DNA of 64,000 nucleotides from Lachnospiraceae bacterium (GCA_902362715.1 CABIXN010000010.1:2501-66500), one strand, 5' to 3'. Shown: positions 25,196 to 34,419, counted from the stretch's first letter. Program-made: numbers and translations. Notes: generated by a model from the sequence alone, not told the origin.

Positions 25196-25987
25196 CTAAA
25201 AAATATCTTTCTCCTGGGCATATACCTTAGGAAGAACTGCCGCCAGATTTGAAAATTCCTTAATATTGTGGCCGAATAAAGCTTTTGGCACAAATTCCGG
25301 AATTGCAGCACCTTCCGGAAGACCTCTTACGATCTTGCCGTCCTCCCATTTAAACCCGATCCAGAATCGTGATTCAAACAATACCCCATCCTTGTAAGGA
25401 TGCCATTTATGTGTCATAGCTGCCGCACAGCTGCTTTCTCCAATAGCGCATACCATAGAGGTACAGTTTTCCGTACCAATAATAGATTCATCATATCCAA
25501 AATCCGCCGGTCTTTTAAAACAAAGCTTTAAATATTCCGGTCCCATTCCGATATCTTCCAGGATATAGTGATTTACATCCCATGTTTTCTGATTCATAGG
25601 CACTGCCGGATCGCAGACATAATCTGCCCGGTCTGCTTTTGCAAAATAATGATCTTCTGGATCCCAGATTTTATAACGCAGATCGGAGCCTACAGAATGC
25701 CATGGAAACCACCAGTCTAACATTTCACTTGTTACGCCCGGCATATATGTAGTATTGCATACAAAACCCGTTCCATCTTCCCGGACACCATAGCCTGTTT
25801 TGCAGAATCCCTCAATGTCTCCCTTTAAAAATAAATTTTTATCCTCAATTCCCATTCCTGTTTTCGGATCAGCTGGTCCTGCATTTAAAATATCAATTTT
25901 TTCCTGGGGAATTTCAGCCAGTGGCTGCTCATAAAACTTAAAATATGATAATCTTTTTTCTTCTTCACATACGCCTACTTTTTTCAT
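25196..25987 (-). CDS. DAPG hydrolase (PhlG)/phloretin hydrolase family protein
   Basis: 263 residues resembling the PhlG family, Zn enzymes that cleave a C-C bond between a phloroglucinol ring and an acyl group (2,4-diacetylphloroglucinol hydrolase; phloretin hydrolase of Eubacterium ramulus). Family blocks seen are WWFPWHSVGSDLRYKIWDP, HKWHPYKDGVLFESRFWIG and GHNIKEFSNLAAVLP. The four metal ligands of PhlG (His129, Glu160, His270, Glu274) find counterparts at H113, E144, H240 and E244, with the same 31- and 4-residue spacings. It forms an operon with the downstream MFS gene upstream of it on this strand, and a LysR gene is divergent. A role in polyphenol cleavage is inferred. Confidence 0.8.
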   Translation of the reverse strand: MKKVGVCEEEKRLSYFKFYEQPLAEIPQEKIDILNAGPADPKTGMGIEDKNLFLKGDIEGFCKTGYGVREDGTGFVCNTTYMPGVTSEMLDWWFPWHSVGSDLRYKIWDPEDHYFAKADRADYVCDPAVPMNQKTWDVNHYILEDIGMGPEYLKLCFKRPADFGYDESIIGTENCTSMVCAIGESSCAAAMTHKWHPYKDGVLFESRFWIGFKWEDGKIVRGLPEGAAIPEFVPKALFGHNIKEFSNLAAVLPKVYAQEKDIF

Positions 25988-26009
25988 CTGATATATCCTC
26001 CTTATAAAC

Positions 26010-27296
26010 TTAAATCTTACCTATGGTTTTATCTTTAATTGCAAAAGCCAGTATCGTCACAACCAGTGATAATATCATAAATACGATAAAGACATTTCGG
26101 TAACCTGCACTCTCGTTTCCAATTCCGCTCATCTGCAGCATCATCGGAACAATCAGCAGGGCAAAGGAACGAATTCCAACAACAAGCGGAACCACCAGTT
26201 TATTTGCCTGCGGGAAATCATACCGTCCAAAGATCTGAATTACCATTGACGGCATAAGATTTCCAAGTCCGCCCAGCAGACATGCATAAAATACAACGGA
26301 AATAATAGAAACAGGTACACTTACTGCTGCAGACCCTACTGCGGCAATGGCCATCATAATTGTCCATAACACGCAGAAAATCTCAACTGCCTTTTTCGTT
26401 CCGATTTTCTGATCAATCAATCCCCAGAAGAACGAAGCCGGAATACCAATCACAGAGGCAATGGTCAGCCATAGGACTGCTATATTCTGATCAATGCCAA
26501 CGATAACCAGTCTCGGTATCATTCGTGAAACCGTACCTACAAGTCCGATAAATAAAAAGCCAAAAATAATTACTATCATCCAGAGCTCTTTTGTTTTAAA
26601 TAATTTTCCAAAAGAAAAATCACTTTTATAATTATTAATTAATTCCAGATTTGCCTTCTTCTCTTCTTCAGAAATCGGTTCATTGTCAGGATAAGCCCCC
26701 GCTTCCTCCGGATAAGCTTTAAACCAGACTGCGGTAATAACCGCCATAACAATACAGATAACTACCATTAAATTAAATGGTGCCGATAATCCCACATTCA
26801 GAATCATCCCCTGGAAAACCGCAACCATAATAGCGCTTGAAAAGCACATACCCATGGTGGCCCATCCCAGTGCAATTCCTTTCTTTTTCGGAAACCAGTT
26901 GCTCATAATCTGCTGGGTTGCCACCAGATTAATGGTATTTGAAACGGCTGTAATAATCGTTACAATCACTGCATACAGCCCGAAAGAAATGGCTTTGCCG
27001 TTGATAAACCAGATTACCGCATAAATCAGTAAAATAATAACTGTGGGCCATTTTACACCTACTTTTGATACAATCTGACCGAAAATCAGAGCCACCGGTA
27101 TTCCCACAAAACCTCCCACTGCTGAAAATACCAGCAGGGCATTGCTGGAATCTAATCCCATTGCCCCCGCGAAAAATTCTGCCGTTACATTCAGAGTATC
27201 CGGCGGAGTGCTGGAAAACATATACAAAAACAGTACATAAATAATAATCAGCCAGCCCATCTTTCCGAAATTACTCTTTGCTGAATTTTGATTCAT
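26010..27296 (-). CDS. MFS transporter, oxalate/formate antiporter-like
   Basis: 428 residues from the ATG at 27296 (GGAGG, 7 nt spacing); a longer reading has no ribosome-binding site. Twelve predicted membrane segments. The block NWFPKKKGIALGWATMGMCFSSA is shared with the MFS proteins at 15734 and 61936. The gene lies 22 bp upstream of the PhlG-like gene, in the same direction, with a LysR gene divergent to it. It is therefore the probable uptake or exchange system for the PhlG-like enzyme's substrate or product. Confidence 0.87.
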   Translation of the reverse strand: MNQNSAKSNFGKMGWLIIIYVLFLYMFSSTPPDTLNVTAEFFAGAMGLDSSNALLVFSAVGGFVGIPVALIFGQIVSKVGVKWPTVIILLIYAVIWFINGKAISFGLYAVIVTIITAVSNTINLVATQQIMSNWFPKKKGIALGWATMGMCFSSAIMVAVFQGMILNVGLSAPFNLMVVICIVMAVITAVWFKAYPEEAGAYPDNEPISEEEKKANLELINNYKSDFSFGKLFKTKELWMIVIIFGFLFIGLVGTVSRMIPRLVIVGIDQNIAVLWLTIASVIGIPASFFWGLIDQKIGTKKAVEIFCVLWTIMMAIAAVGSAAVSVPVSIISVVFYACLLGGLGNLMPSMVIQIFGRYDFPQANKLVVPLVVGIRSFALLIVPMMLQMSGIGNESAGYRNVFIVFMILSLVVTILAFAIKDKTIGKI

Positions 27297-27378
27297 AGTA
27301 TAACCTCCACTTTCTCTACATTTCAATACTTTCAATACAATTTCCCCAAATATTTATTGTATTTATATAGATTTTAGT

Positions 27379-27443
27379 GTATTTTGAATTAAAATACTAA
27401 TATTTTTTGAGCTATAACTATAACCCTAAAGTTATATAGTTAT
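27379..27443. promoter_or_regulatory. Two palindromes in the lysR/MFS divergent region (LysR-type operator candidates)
   Basis: GTATTTT-GAATT-AAAATAC (27379-27397) is a perfect palindrome that includes a T-N11-A type core. ATAACTATAAC (27414-27424) is matched by GTTAT-ATAGTTAT (27431-27443) directly before the lysR ribosome-binding site. Both suit a LysR protein controlling the divergent MFS-PhlG operon and itself. Confidence 0.55.
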
Positions 27444-27464
27444 GTGCAAGGAGGAAAACGATAC

Positions 27465-28385
27465 ATGACCCTTAGATCTCTTGAATACTTTCTGGTGGTG
27501 GTAAAACATTTGAATATATCCAGAGCCGCTCAAGAACTGTATATCAGCCAGCCTGCCCTGAGCAAACAAATCCGTCTGCTGGAAGAAGAACTCCAGGTAG
27601 TCCTGTTTGACCGTGGAAATCATTCATTAACTCTTACTCCCGCAGGTGAGACTCTGCTTTCAGAAGCAAATGAACTGTTTGCCAAACATACACAGCTGGT
27701 AAACCGTGTACGTGCGGCCGCTCTTTCTACTCCTGATACGCTGCATATCCACCACATGTCCGGTTCTTTCAATCACCAGCTTCCAGACTGGATCCTTTCC
27801 TTTCAGGAAGAGAACAAAAATATTACTGTACAAATTGATAGAAGCTCCCCAAGCCAGATTTTTTCCGATCTGCTGAATGATAAAATTCAGGTAGGTTTTT
27901 TGTTATCTGCTGCAACATCCTGCCCAAATCCTCTGCAGACCATAACACTGCATCAGGATCAGCTTGCATTGGCTGTTCCTAAACATCATCCTCTGGCTCA
28001 CAGAACGGCCATCCGTTTTTCAGAAATAGTAAACGAAACCCTTCTGCTTTTGGAATCTCAGGATGCTCCGTTTCAGCATTCCCTGCTGCCGTTTTTTCTG
28101 TACATGAACCGGGGCCAGAGCAAAAACCGTATTCACTATTTAAAGGATATGGAGACCATTGTAGCCCTTGCCCGGGCCGGTTCCGGATTATCCTTTATTG
28201 CCAGCGATTATTGTATGAACACCAGGGACCTTCATTTGATCCCCATCTCAGATGCCTTTCCCATCCGGCTGTGCATGACCTGGAACCCATATTCCATGAA
28301 TAAAAACACAGAATTATTTATTCAGTATATAAAAGAAAAAGCCCCTGATGCCTTTGGAAGCAATCAGGGAACAGTTAAATCCTAA
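27465..28385 (+). CDS. LysR family transcriptional regulator
   Basis: 306 residues from the ATG at 27465. The AAGGAGG that precedes it lies inside the longer GTG-start reading, which therefore is not the true start. Winged helix: LRSLEYFLVVVKHLNISRAAQELYISQPALSKQIRLLEEEL; effector domain from about 90. It is divergent from the MFS and PhlG-like genes and is the likely regulator of that operon. Downstream it converges on the chromate-type transporter genes. Confidence 0.92.
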   Translation: MTLRSLEYFLVVVKHLNISRAAQELYISQPALSKQIRLLEEELQVVLFDRGNHSLTLTPAGETLLSEANELFAKHTQLVNRVRAAALSTPDTLHIHHMSGSFNHQLPDWILSFQEENKNITVQIDRSSPSQIFSDLLNDKIQVGFLLSAATSCPNPLQTITLHQDQLALAVPKHHPLAHRTAIRFSEIVNETLLLLESQDAPFQHSLLPFFLYMNRGQSKNRIHYLKDMETIVALARAGSGLSFIASDYCMNTRDLHLIPISDAFPIRLCMTWNPYSMNKNTELFIQYIKEKAPDAFGSNQGTVKS

Positions 28386-28414
28386 TAAGCATATGCCGCA
28401 ATCTCATGGCAGGA

Positions 28415-28972
28415 TTATGAATAAACAAGTCCCCCGATGATTCCGGCTGCAATGATAACCAGAATGGGATTTATTTTCCACTTACGTATAACAATGAAGG
28501 TACTGATAAAAACTGCGACTGCTATCCAGTCCCAGGTCATTTTCCGGCTGATAGTTTCTGTACCTGCAAAAGCCAGAAGAAGAATCGTAGCTGCTGCCGA
28601 AATAATCAATCCAAGAGAACTTGCTTTCAGCCCGTTTAATACTTCAAGAATATATTTCGACTGCCGATGCCTTTTAAAAAAACGGTACAGTAATACAGAA
28701 ATACAGACGCCGGAAATCACACACCCGGCCGTGGCAAAAACCGCTCCCCGGATACCGGCAATCTGTATTCCAATAAAAGTGGAGGTATTCACGGCAAGAG
28801 GCCCCGGCGTCATTTGAGATATGGTAACAATATCCGTAAATGTCTGACGGCTTACCCAGTGATAATGTTCCACAACCTGTTCCTGAATCAGTGGAATAAT
28901 GGCATAGCCTCCGCCGATACTGAATGTTCCTATCTTAAAAAACACATACATCAGCTGTAAAATCTGCCCCAT
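28415..28972 (-). CDS. Chromate transporter (ChrA) half protein, second subunit
   Basis: 185 residues with one ChrA domain. The family signature FFKIGTFSIGGGYAIIPLIQEQVV is at the N-terminus and QMTPGPLAVNTSTFIGIQIAG follows. It is a short-chain ChrA that probably needs the second half encoded directly upstream, whose stop codon abuts this ATG without a gap. Family members export chromate or, in non-exposed gut bacteria, probably another oxyanion or organic anion. A LysR gene is divergent to the pair. Confidence 0.9.
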   Translation of the reverse strand: MGQILQLMYVFFKIGTFSIGGGYAIIPLIQEQVVEHYHWVSRQTFTDIVTISQMTPGPLAVNTSTFIGIQIAGIRGAVFATAGCVISGVCISVLLYRFFKRHRQSKYILEVLNGLKASSLGLIISAAATILLLAFAGTETISRKMTWDWIAVAVFISTFIVIRKWKINPILVIIAAGIIGGLVYS

Positions 28973-29569
28973 TTATCCCACCGCCTTTTTGTTCGTCATC
29001 CATACCCGTAGAATACATACCGCACAGCTGCATAAAAGCACAAGAATCACATTGATACTGGTAAAAAAACTGACTGCAAAAGACAATATCACAAGAAGGT
29101 CCAAAATCCTGGATTTCTCTTTTCGAATCATGCGGGTCATATCTACAATAAAATCAACAATTAACGCAGCTACTCCCGCCTGCATTCCTTTCAGCACAGC
29201 TGCCACCACTTCATTGGAAATAACAGCTGTATAGCACACGGACACAACAGATAAAATCAGAACAGGAGGAATTACCGCACACACACAGCTAATCAGCATC
29301 CCAATCTTCCCTGCCGTCCGGTAACCTGCCAGAGACGCCATATTAACAGCGATAGCCCCTGGTGTTGACTGAGCTATCGCCGCCATTTCCATCAATTCCT
29401 CTTCCGAAAACATATGCTTTTTCTCTATAAAATATTTCCTTACCATGGGGACCACTACATATCCTCCGCCAAATGTAAAAGCGCTGATGAACATATTTAC
29501 CTTCATCAGCCACAAATAAGTTATAATCTTTTCTTTTTTCCTGCTGCTTTCCTGCCTGATCTCTTTCAT
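28973..29569 (-). CDS. Chromate transporter (ChrA) half protein, first subunit
   Basis: 198 residues with one ChrA domain: MKVNMFISAFTFGGGYVVVPMVRKYFIEKK and AQSTPGAIAVNMASLAGYRTAG. It forms a pair with the following gene (zero-bp spacing), as in Bacillus ywrB/ywrA-like loci. About five membrane segments. The annotated ATG has only a weakly placed AAAAGG, so a start at the later Met (MKVNMF) is possible. Confidence 0.88.
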   Translation of the reverse strand: MKEIRQESSRKKEKIITYLWLMKVNMFISAFTFGGGYVVVPMVRKYFIEKKHMFSEEELMEMAAIAQSTPGAIAVNMASLAGYRTAGKIGMLISCVCAVIPPVLILSVVSVCYTAVISNEVVAAVLKGMQAGVAALIVDFIVDMTRMIRKEKSRILDLLVILSFAVSFFTSINVILVLLCSCAVCILRVWMTNKKAVG

Positions 29570-29695
29570 ACCTTTTATTCCACTTCCTTAGTTTTATATC
29601 AAATATCATATCACTTGTTCTGTTATCTGAAAAACGATATAATATTCTGGAAGTCATTAGTTTTTTTCATGATAATTATCAGGAGGTTCCCAAAA

Positions 29696-30565
29696 ATGCT
29701 GTCACTGCGCCACTACATGATATTTAAAGAAGTATCCTCGACAGAAAATTTCACCAGGGCTGCCCAAAATCTTTATATTACTCAGTCTGCGGTTTCCCAT
29801 ACCATCCGCGAGCTGGAGGAATACACCGGTACACTGCTTTTTGACCGGCTTTCTAAAAAGGTCCGGCTGACAGCAGCCGGTAAGCTGCTGCTAGAAGAGA
29901 TCACGCCGATCCTTACTGCCTGCAGATCTCTGGAACAAAAAATCCGTCGATTGGATTTGCAGGCCCCCATCAATATTGTATCCAGCATTACTCTAGCCTC
30001 TTACTGGCTCCCCGGTATACTAAACCGCTTTAAAACATATCACCCGAATGTTCCCGTATACGTAAACGTGGTCAGTGCGGCAAATGCCCTGCAGGCGCTT
30101 CATGAGGGAAATGCAGATCTGGCCCTGGTAGAAGGCGCAACCCCTCATGCCCCCTTTGAAAGCTTTTGCTTTGCCGAATATAATCTAAAAATCCTGTGCG
30201 CTCCAACATATTTGTCCTTTGAACGCCCGCCGGCTTCTATTAGTGAATTTTGCAGCCGGCAGCTCCTGCTGCGGGAACCGGGCAGCGCCATCCGGGATGC
30301 ATTAGACAGTAAGCTGCTCCTTTCCGGCTATAAAGCTCACCCTGCATGGACCAGCGTAAATTCTTCCGCTCTGATAGAGGCAGCAAAAGCCGGTCTTGGC
30401 ATTACCGTCCTCCCTGAGGTATTAGTAAAAAAGGAGCTGGCTGACAAAACACTGGTTTCTGTTGAAATTAAAGACCTTATTATCCGTAACCAGCTGTTAG
30501 CTGTATGGCACAAGGACAAGCATATGACTACGCCCCTCCGGTCTCTGATTTCCTGTATTCATTAA
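29696..30565 (+). CDS. LysR family transcriptional regulator
   Basis: 289 residues from the ATG at 29696, which has AGGAGG 9 nt upstream. The open frame extends 280 bp further up across the chromate-type gene but without a ribosome-binding site. Winged helix: LSLRHYMIFKEVSSTENFTRAAQNLYITQSAVSHTIRELE. It resembles the CysB/YwfK-like LysR branch. Its divergent position suggests that it controls the chromate-type transporter pair. It converges on scrB, with only 25 bp between stop codons. Confidence 0.9.
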   Translation: MLSLRHYMIFKEVSSTENFTRAAQNLYITQSAVSHTIRELEEYTGTLLFDRLSKKVRLTAAGKLLLEEITPILTACRSLEQKIRRLDLQAPINIVSSITLASYWLPGILNRFKTYHPNVPVYVNVVSAANALQALHEGNADLALVEGATPHAPFESFCFAEYNLKILCAPTYLSFERPPASISEFCSRQLLLREPGSAIRDALDSKLLLSGYKAHPAWTSVNSSALIEAAKAGLGITVLPEVLVKKELADKTLVSVEIKDLIIRNQLLAVWHKDKHMTTPLRSLISCIH

Positions 30566-30590
30566 TGCTTTCCGCTCATTTAACATAATT

Positions 30591-32033
30591 TTATACCTGG
30601 ATATTTTCACAGTCCAGGCCGTAAATTTTCATATCAAACACCCCGGAAACCTTTAACAGACGTTCTGTATTTCTGTAAAAACGACTGCTGAAAACCGCTT
30701 CCCCTGCATTTACAAATATTTCTGCACTGGATACATCAATAATGATTCTGAGTTTATCCAGATGTTTAAGCCGCAGTTTTCTGCATGTCCGCCCATAATC
30801 TTTATTCAGATACCGAAGCTGCAGACATCCTGCCTTCCACTCCAGACAGAACGTCTGATCGTATTCAAAGTAAAATTCTTCCGAATGGTTATCAACCAGA
30901 ATATCCGCTGTCCTGGGACACTCCACTGCAGACTCTCCAGAAACACAAACTCTTATTTCTTCCCCTCTAAGCTGCTCTAACTCCCGGACAGGCTCCATTT
31001 TCAGCATCCCATCTGCATACTTCAGCTCTCTTGGAATGGTCATACAATGCTGCCATCCATAAGCCACCGTTGGATTACTGTACTCCGCATCAGGCATTCC
31101 CATCCAGCCCATTAAAAGCCTCCGCTCCTGTGCCTGAAATGTCTGAGGCGCATAAAAATCAAAACCGATATCTGCCTCTTTGTATTCCCCTAAATATGCC
31201 TGGGTCCTGAAATCTCCATATACCAAGAAATAGCCGCTGGAATAAATATTCTGAAACCGGTAAGACTCATGAGAAACACCCTGGGGCGATACCATAAGAA
31301 TCCATTGTCCATCCAGGCAGAATAAATCCGGACATTCCCACATATATCCTAAAGGCTTCTCTGTCTTTAACGTATTAATATGCCTCCAGTTCAGCTTATC
31401 TTCAGATTCCCATACCAGTACCTGCCCGATATCACTTTTAGTTCTGGCTCCCAGAACCATATAAAATTTTCCCTCATAAGCAAATACTTTCGGATCCCGC
31501 ACATGACAGGTCAAATCTTTTGGATAATCATCATTCCTTAACAGAAGTTTTTCTTCCTGAACTGTAATTCCGTCAAGACTCACTGCTACAGCTGTATTAT
31601 GCTCCCTTCCGTTCCGGATATAATCATAATCACCCTCAAGCTTTACATTCCCGGTATAATAAAGATACATCTTTCCATGATCAATCAGCGCCGAACCGGA
31701 ATAAACCCCCCTATCATCCCAGCTGTGTTCAGGATAAAGCATTACCGGACATGACTGAAAATGAATCAAATCCCGGCTTTTATAATGCCCCCAGTATTTA
31801 TTTCCTCCATTTGCAGAAAAGGGTGAATACTGATAAAAAACATGATATTCTCCATTAAAATAACAAAGGCCGTTGGGATCGTTCAGCCAGCCAACTGGCG
31901 GCATTAAATGCAGTTTCTGCCTCCATGGGTCCTCAGCCGCCTGATAGGCGGCCGCCCGTTCCCTTTCTTGAATAGCCTCCTTCCACGCTTCTTTTGTTTT
32001 ATAAAATGCTGCTGAATCTTCTTTTACACGCAT
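30591..32033 (-). CDS. scrB: Sucrose-6-phosphate hydrolase (GH32)
   Basis: 480 residues. The three GH32 acidic residues are visible: nucleophile Asp52 in WLNDPNG, Asp180 in RDP, and acid/base Glu233 in WECPDLF. The C-terminal beta-sandwich module follows from about 350. It splits the sucrose 6-phosphate delivered by the PTS permease into glucose 6-phosphate and fructose. The gene follows scrA by 18 bp and is under the same LacI-type operators. Confidence 0.92.
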   Translation of the reverse strand: MRVKEDSAAFYKTKEAWKEAIQERERAAAYQAAEDPWRQKLHLMPPVGWLNDPNGLCYFNGEYHVFYQYSPFSANGGNKYWGHYKSRDLIHFQSCPVMLYPEHSWDDRGVYSGSALIDHGKMYLYYTGNVKLEGDYDYIRNGREHNTAVAVSLDGITVQEEKLLLRNDDYPKDLTCHVRDPKVFAYEGKFYMVLGARTKSDIGQVLVWESEDKLNWRHINTLKTEKPLGYMWECPDLFCLDGQWILMVSPQGVSHESYRFQNIYSSGYFLVYGDFRTQAYLGEYKEADIGFDFYAPQTFQAQERRLLMGWMGMPDAEYSNPTVAYGWQHCMTIPRELKYADGMLKMEPVRELEQLRGEEIRVCVSGESAVECPRTADILVDNHSEEFYFEYDQTFCLEWKAGCLQLRYLNKDYGRTCRKLRLKHLDKLRIIIDVSSAEIFVNAGEAVFSSRFYRNTERLLKVSGVFDMKIYGLDCENIQV

Positions 32034-32051
32034 AAAATTTCATTTCCTCAT

Positions 32052-34022
32052 TTACTGATTAATTCTGAACAATGTGTCCTTGGTGCTGATATTTCCAAAG
32101 GCCGGTACAGAAATCTCTTTATACATATCGCTGTTGGTTATAATAACCGGAGTTATGATGGGATATCCTTCTTTCACAATAGCCTCTCCATCAAACCTCA
32201 TCAAAAGCGTCCCTGCCGTCACATGTTCCCCTTCTGAAACCAGCGTCTCAAAATGTCTTCCCTCTAACTGTACCGTGTCGATTCCAACATGAATCAAAAG
32301 CTCTATTCCATTATCACAGACCAGGCCCACAGCATGTCCCATGACTACAGATACAACCGCATTGCATGGCGCCTTTACTTCTCCCAAAGACGGCCGTATG
32401 GCCGCTCCGGTTCCCAGCATCCCAGATGCAAACGTTTCATCCCCTGTTTCTTCTAAAGATACAACTTCTCCACAAAGAGGTGACGGCAGTTCCAGCACAG
32501 CATCCGCTCCGCCGTCCGGCTGTAGTTCTTTTGTATCTTCTGTATTCTTTTCTATATCCGCTGAATCCTTTTTCGTAATTTCTGTCATTGTTTCAAGCTC
32601 TGTATCTTCGGAATCCTCATCCTTTTTTTCATCTGGATCAATCAGAGCACGGGGTGTAATGGCCCAAGATACAAAGAACGCCACCCCTGCCGAAATCGCG
32701 AACATAATAATATAAGAAAGAGGCATATTTAAACATAACAAAATACCAAAAATTCCGGTTACCCCTGTTCCCGACGCCCCCAGCTGGACAATGGATGCAT
32801 ACATTGCTCCGCATGCCCCTCCGATACAGCCTGCAAGAAACGGCCGGAAAAATCGAAGATTCACACCAAAAATGGCCGGTTCTGTAATCCCCATAAAGGC
32901 AGACAGCGCAGAGGGCAGACAAAGACTTTTATTTCTGGCATTTTTTGATTTCACTCCTACAGCAAGGCACGCCGCTCCCTGGGCAATGTTGGCGGCAGAA
33001 GCCAGTGGGAGCCAGAAAGTAAGTCCATACATAGACAACTGTCCCAAATCTATAATGGTATACATATGGTGGATACCCATTACAACAGTAGGCGCATAGA
33101 GTCCGCCCATTATAAAGGAACCAATTCCAAAAGGTATCGCAATCAGCCATTGTATACCATTTAAAACTCCATTTTCAACGGTGACAAATACCGGTCCGAT
33201 CACTGCCAGGGTCAGGTATCCGGTAACGAATACGGAAACCAGAGGTGTTACAAATAAATCAAGCATAGCAGGAACAATTTTATGCAGCCGTTTTTCAATC
33301 ATGCATAAAACCCAGACGGCTATAATAACAGGAATTACATGGCCCTGATAACCTACCAGCTTTATACTGTATAATCCGCCAAAAACCTCCTGCATATTAA
33401 GAACTCCCTCTGTAGCAACCGTCCAGGCATTCTGCAGATCGGGATGAATCATAATCATACCTATTACCGCTCCTAAAAACGGATTTCCGCCGAATACTTT
33501 TGCCGCGGAAAATGCAATTAAAATTGGCAGAAATGTATATGCCGTATTGGCAAATAACGTAGCAAATACATACAGCGAGCCCGAAGTATTAATATGAATA
33601 ATTCCACTGTTATTCATAAAATCCAGTGTATTCATAATGCCCATCAGAAATCCGCTGGCAACAATCGCCGGAATAATAGGTACAAAAATATCTCCCAGCA
33701 TTTTAATAAAACGCTGAAACAAATTTCCCTTAGAAGCCGCAGCCTTTTTAACATCTTCTTTGCTGGACGCCTGTATATCCGCAGCCTTGATAAATTCATC
33801 ATAAACCTTATTTACCACACCCGTTCCGAAAATAATCTGCAGCTGTCCGGAAGCTTCAAAAACACCCTTTACTCCGTCAACTGCTTCCAGTGACTTTTTG
33901 CTGCACTTTTTATTATCCGAAATTACCAGGCGCAGTCTTGTAGCACAATGAGCCGCTGAAATAAGATTTTCTTTTCCGCCGATTTGTTTTAATACCTGTC
34001 TGGCCGTATCCTTGTAATCCAT
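32052..34022 (-). CDS. scrA: Sucrose-type PTS permease EIIBCA
   Basis: 656 residues from the ATG at 34022 (GGGAGG, 8 nt spacing; the longer reading begins inside the operator). Domains in order: EIIB (1 to about 90, phospho-Cys26 in AAHCATRLRLV), EIIC (about 105-460, ten membrane segments, including GITEPAIFGVNLRF), a charged linker, and EIIA (about 505-656, His in LLIHVGIDTVQL). It imports and phosphorylates a glucoside. Sucrose is inferred from the GH32 partner; the family also includes trehalose and beta-glucoside permeases. Confidence 0.9.
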   Translation of the reverse strand: MDYKDTARQVLKQIGGKENLISAAHCATRLRLVISDNKKCSKKSLEAVDGVKGVFEASGQLQIIFGTGVVNKVYDEFIKAADIQASSKEDVKKAAASKGNLFQRFIKMLGDIFVPIIPAIVASGFLMGIMNTLDFMNNSGIIHINTSGSLYVFATLFANTAYTFLPILIAFSAAKVFGGNPFLGAVIGMIMIHPDLQNAWTVATEGVLNMQEVFGGLYSIKLVGYQGHVIPVIIAVWVLCMIEKRLHKIVPAMLDLFVTPLVSVFVTGYLTLAVIGPVFVTVENGVLNGIQWLIAIPFGIGSFIMGGLYAPTVVMGIHHMYTIIDLGQLSMYGLTFWLPLASAANIAQGAACLAVGVKSKNARNKSLCLPSALSAFMGITEPAIFGVNLRFFRPFLAGCIGGACGAMYASIVQLGASGTGVTGIFGILLCLNMPLSYIIMFAISAGVAFFVSWAITPRALIDPDEKKDEDSEDTELETMTEITKKDSADIEKNTEDTKELQPDGGADAVLELPSPLCGEVVSLEETGDETFASGMLGTGAAIRPSLGEVKAPCNAVVSVVMGHAVGLVCDNGIELLIHVGIDTVQLEGRHFETLVSEGEHVTAGTLLMRFDGEAIVKEGYPIITPVIITNSDMYKEISVPAFGNISTKDTLFRINQ

Positions 34023-34041
34023 TTCTCTTCCTCCCTTATAT

Positions 34042-34053
34042 GATATCGTTCTC
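34042..34053. promoter_or_regulatory. LacI-type operator O2 of the scr operon
   Basis: GATATCGTTCTC, matching 11 of 12 positions of the upstream site at 34108-34119. It lies 20-31 bp in front of the scrA start codon, inside the 5' untranslated region. Confidence 0.6.
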
Positions 34054-34107
34054 ATTTATATATAATGATATTACAGCACTACCATCTATATCTTTTCTTT
34101 CATATGT

Positions 34108-34157
34108 GAGATCGTTCTCTTATATTCAAATTATAACAATTAATTTTAATTTGTAAA
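34108..34157 (-). promoter_or_regulatory. scrAB promoter with operator O1
   Basis: Minus strand: TTTACA (34152-34157), 16-bp spacer, TATAAT (34130-34135). The near-palindrome GAGATCGTTCTC (34108-34119) covers the predicted start of transcription. A second copy lies 66 bp downstream, about six helical turns, which would allow DNA looping by the LacI-type regulator encoded at 34420-35406. Confidence 0.7.
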
Positions 34158-34318
34158 TTTGTATTTTCTACAAATACAGTTCCCTTTATTTATGCAACTT
34201 AGCCAAATTTCTTGCTTCTTTTGACAATTTGAAGATTCTGTTTTGGCAAGCCGGCCGCCTGCAATACGTTTCATTTTTCCGGAAGTCCACATCTTTGGGG
34301 ATCCTTTTATAAAAATAT

Positions 34319-34361
34319 AAAAAAAGAACAAAACCTTACTTTTCGGAATAAGATTTCGTCC
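34319..34361 (-). terminator. Intrinsic terminator of scrR
   Basis: The arms 34326-34339 and 34348-34361 form a 14-bp stem with G-T pairs around an 8-nt loop. Seven consecutive T residues follow on the minus strand. It separates scrR from the scrAB promoter. The remaining 34158-34318 stretch shows no credible gene. Confidence 0.8.
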
Positions 34362-34419
34362 TTTTATTGTATCTTTTTAAGCGTCCGCTTTCTTCTGATG
34401 CTGTTTTTCCGCTATTTTC

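Noticed and set aside
29414..29695. 94-codon N-terminal extension of the LysR gene at 29696
   Set aside because: It overlaps the chromate-type gene on the other strand; the AGGAGG and LysR N-terminus start at 29696.
34146..34331. 61-codon minus-strand frame between scrR and scrA
   Set aside because: Low-complexity composition, no ribosome-binding site, and it overlaps the scrR terminator and scrA promoter.
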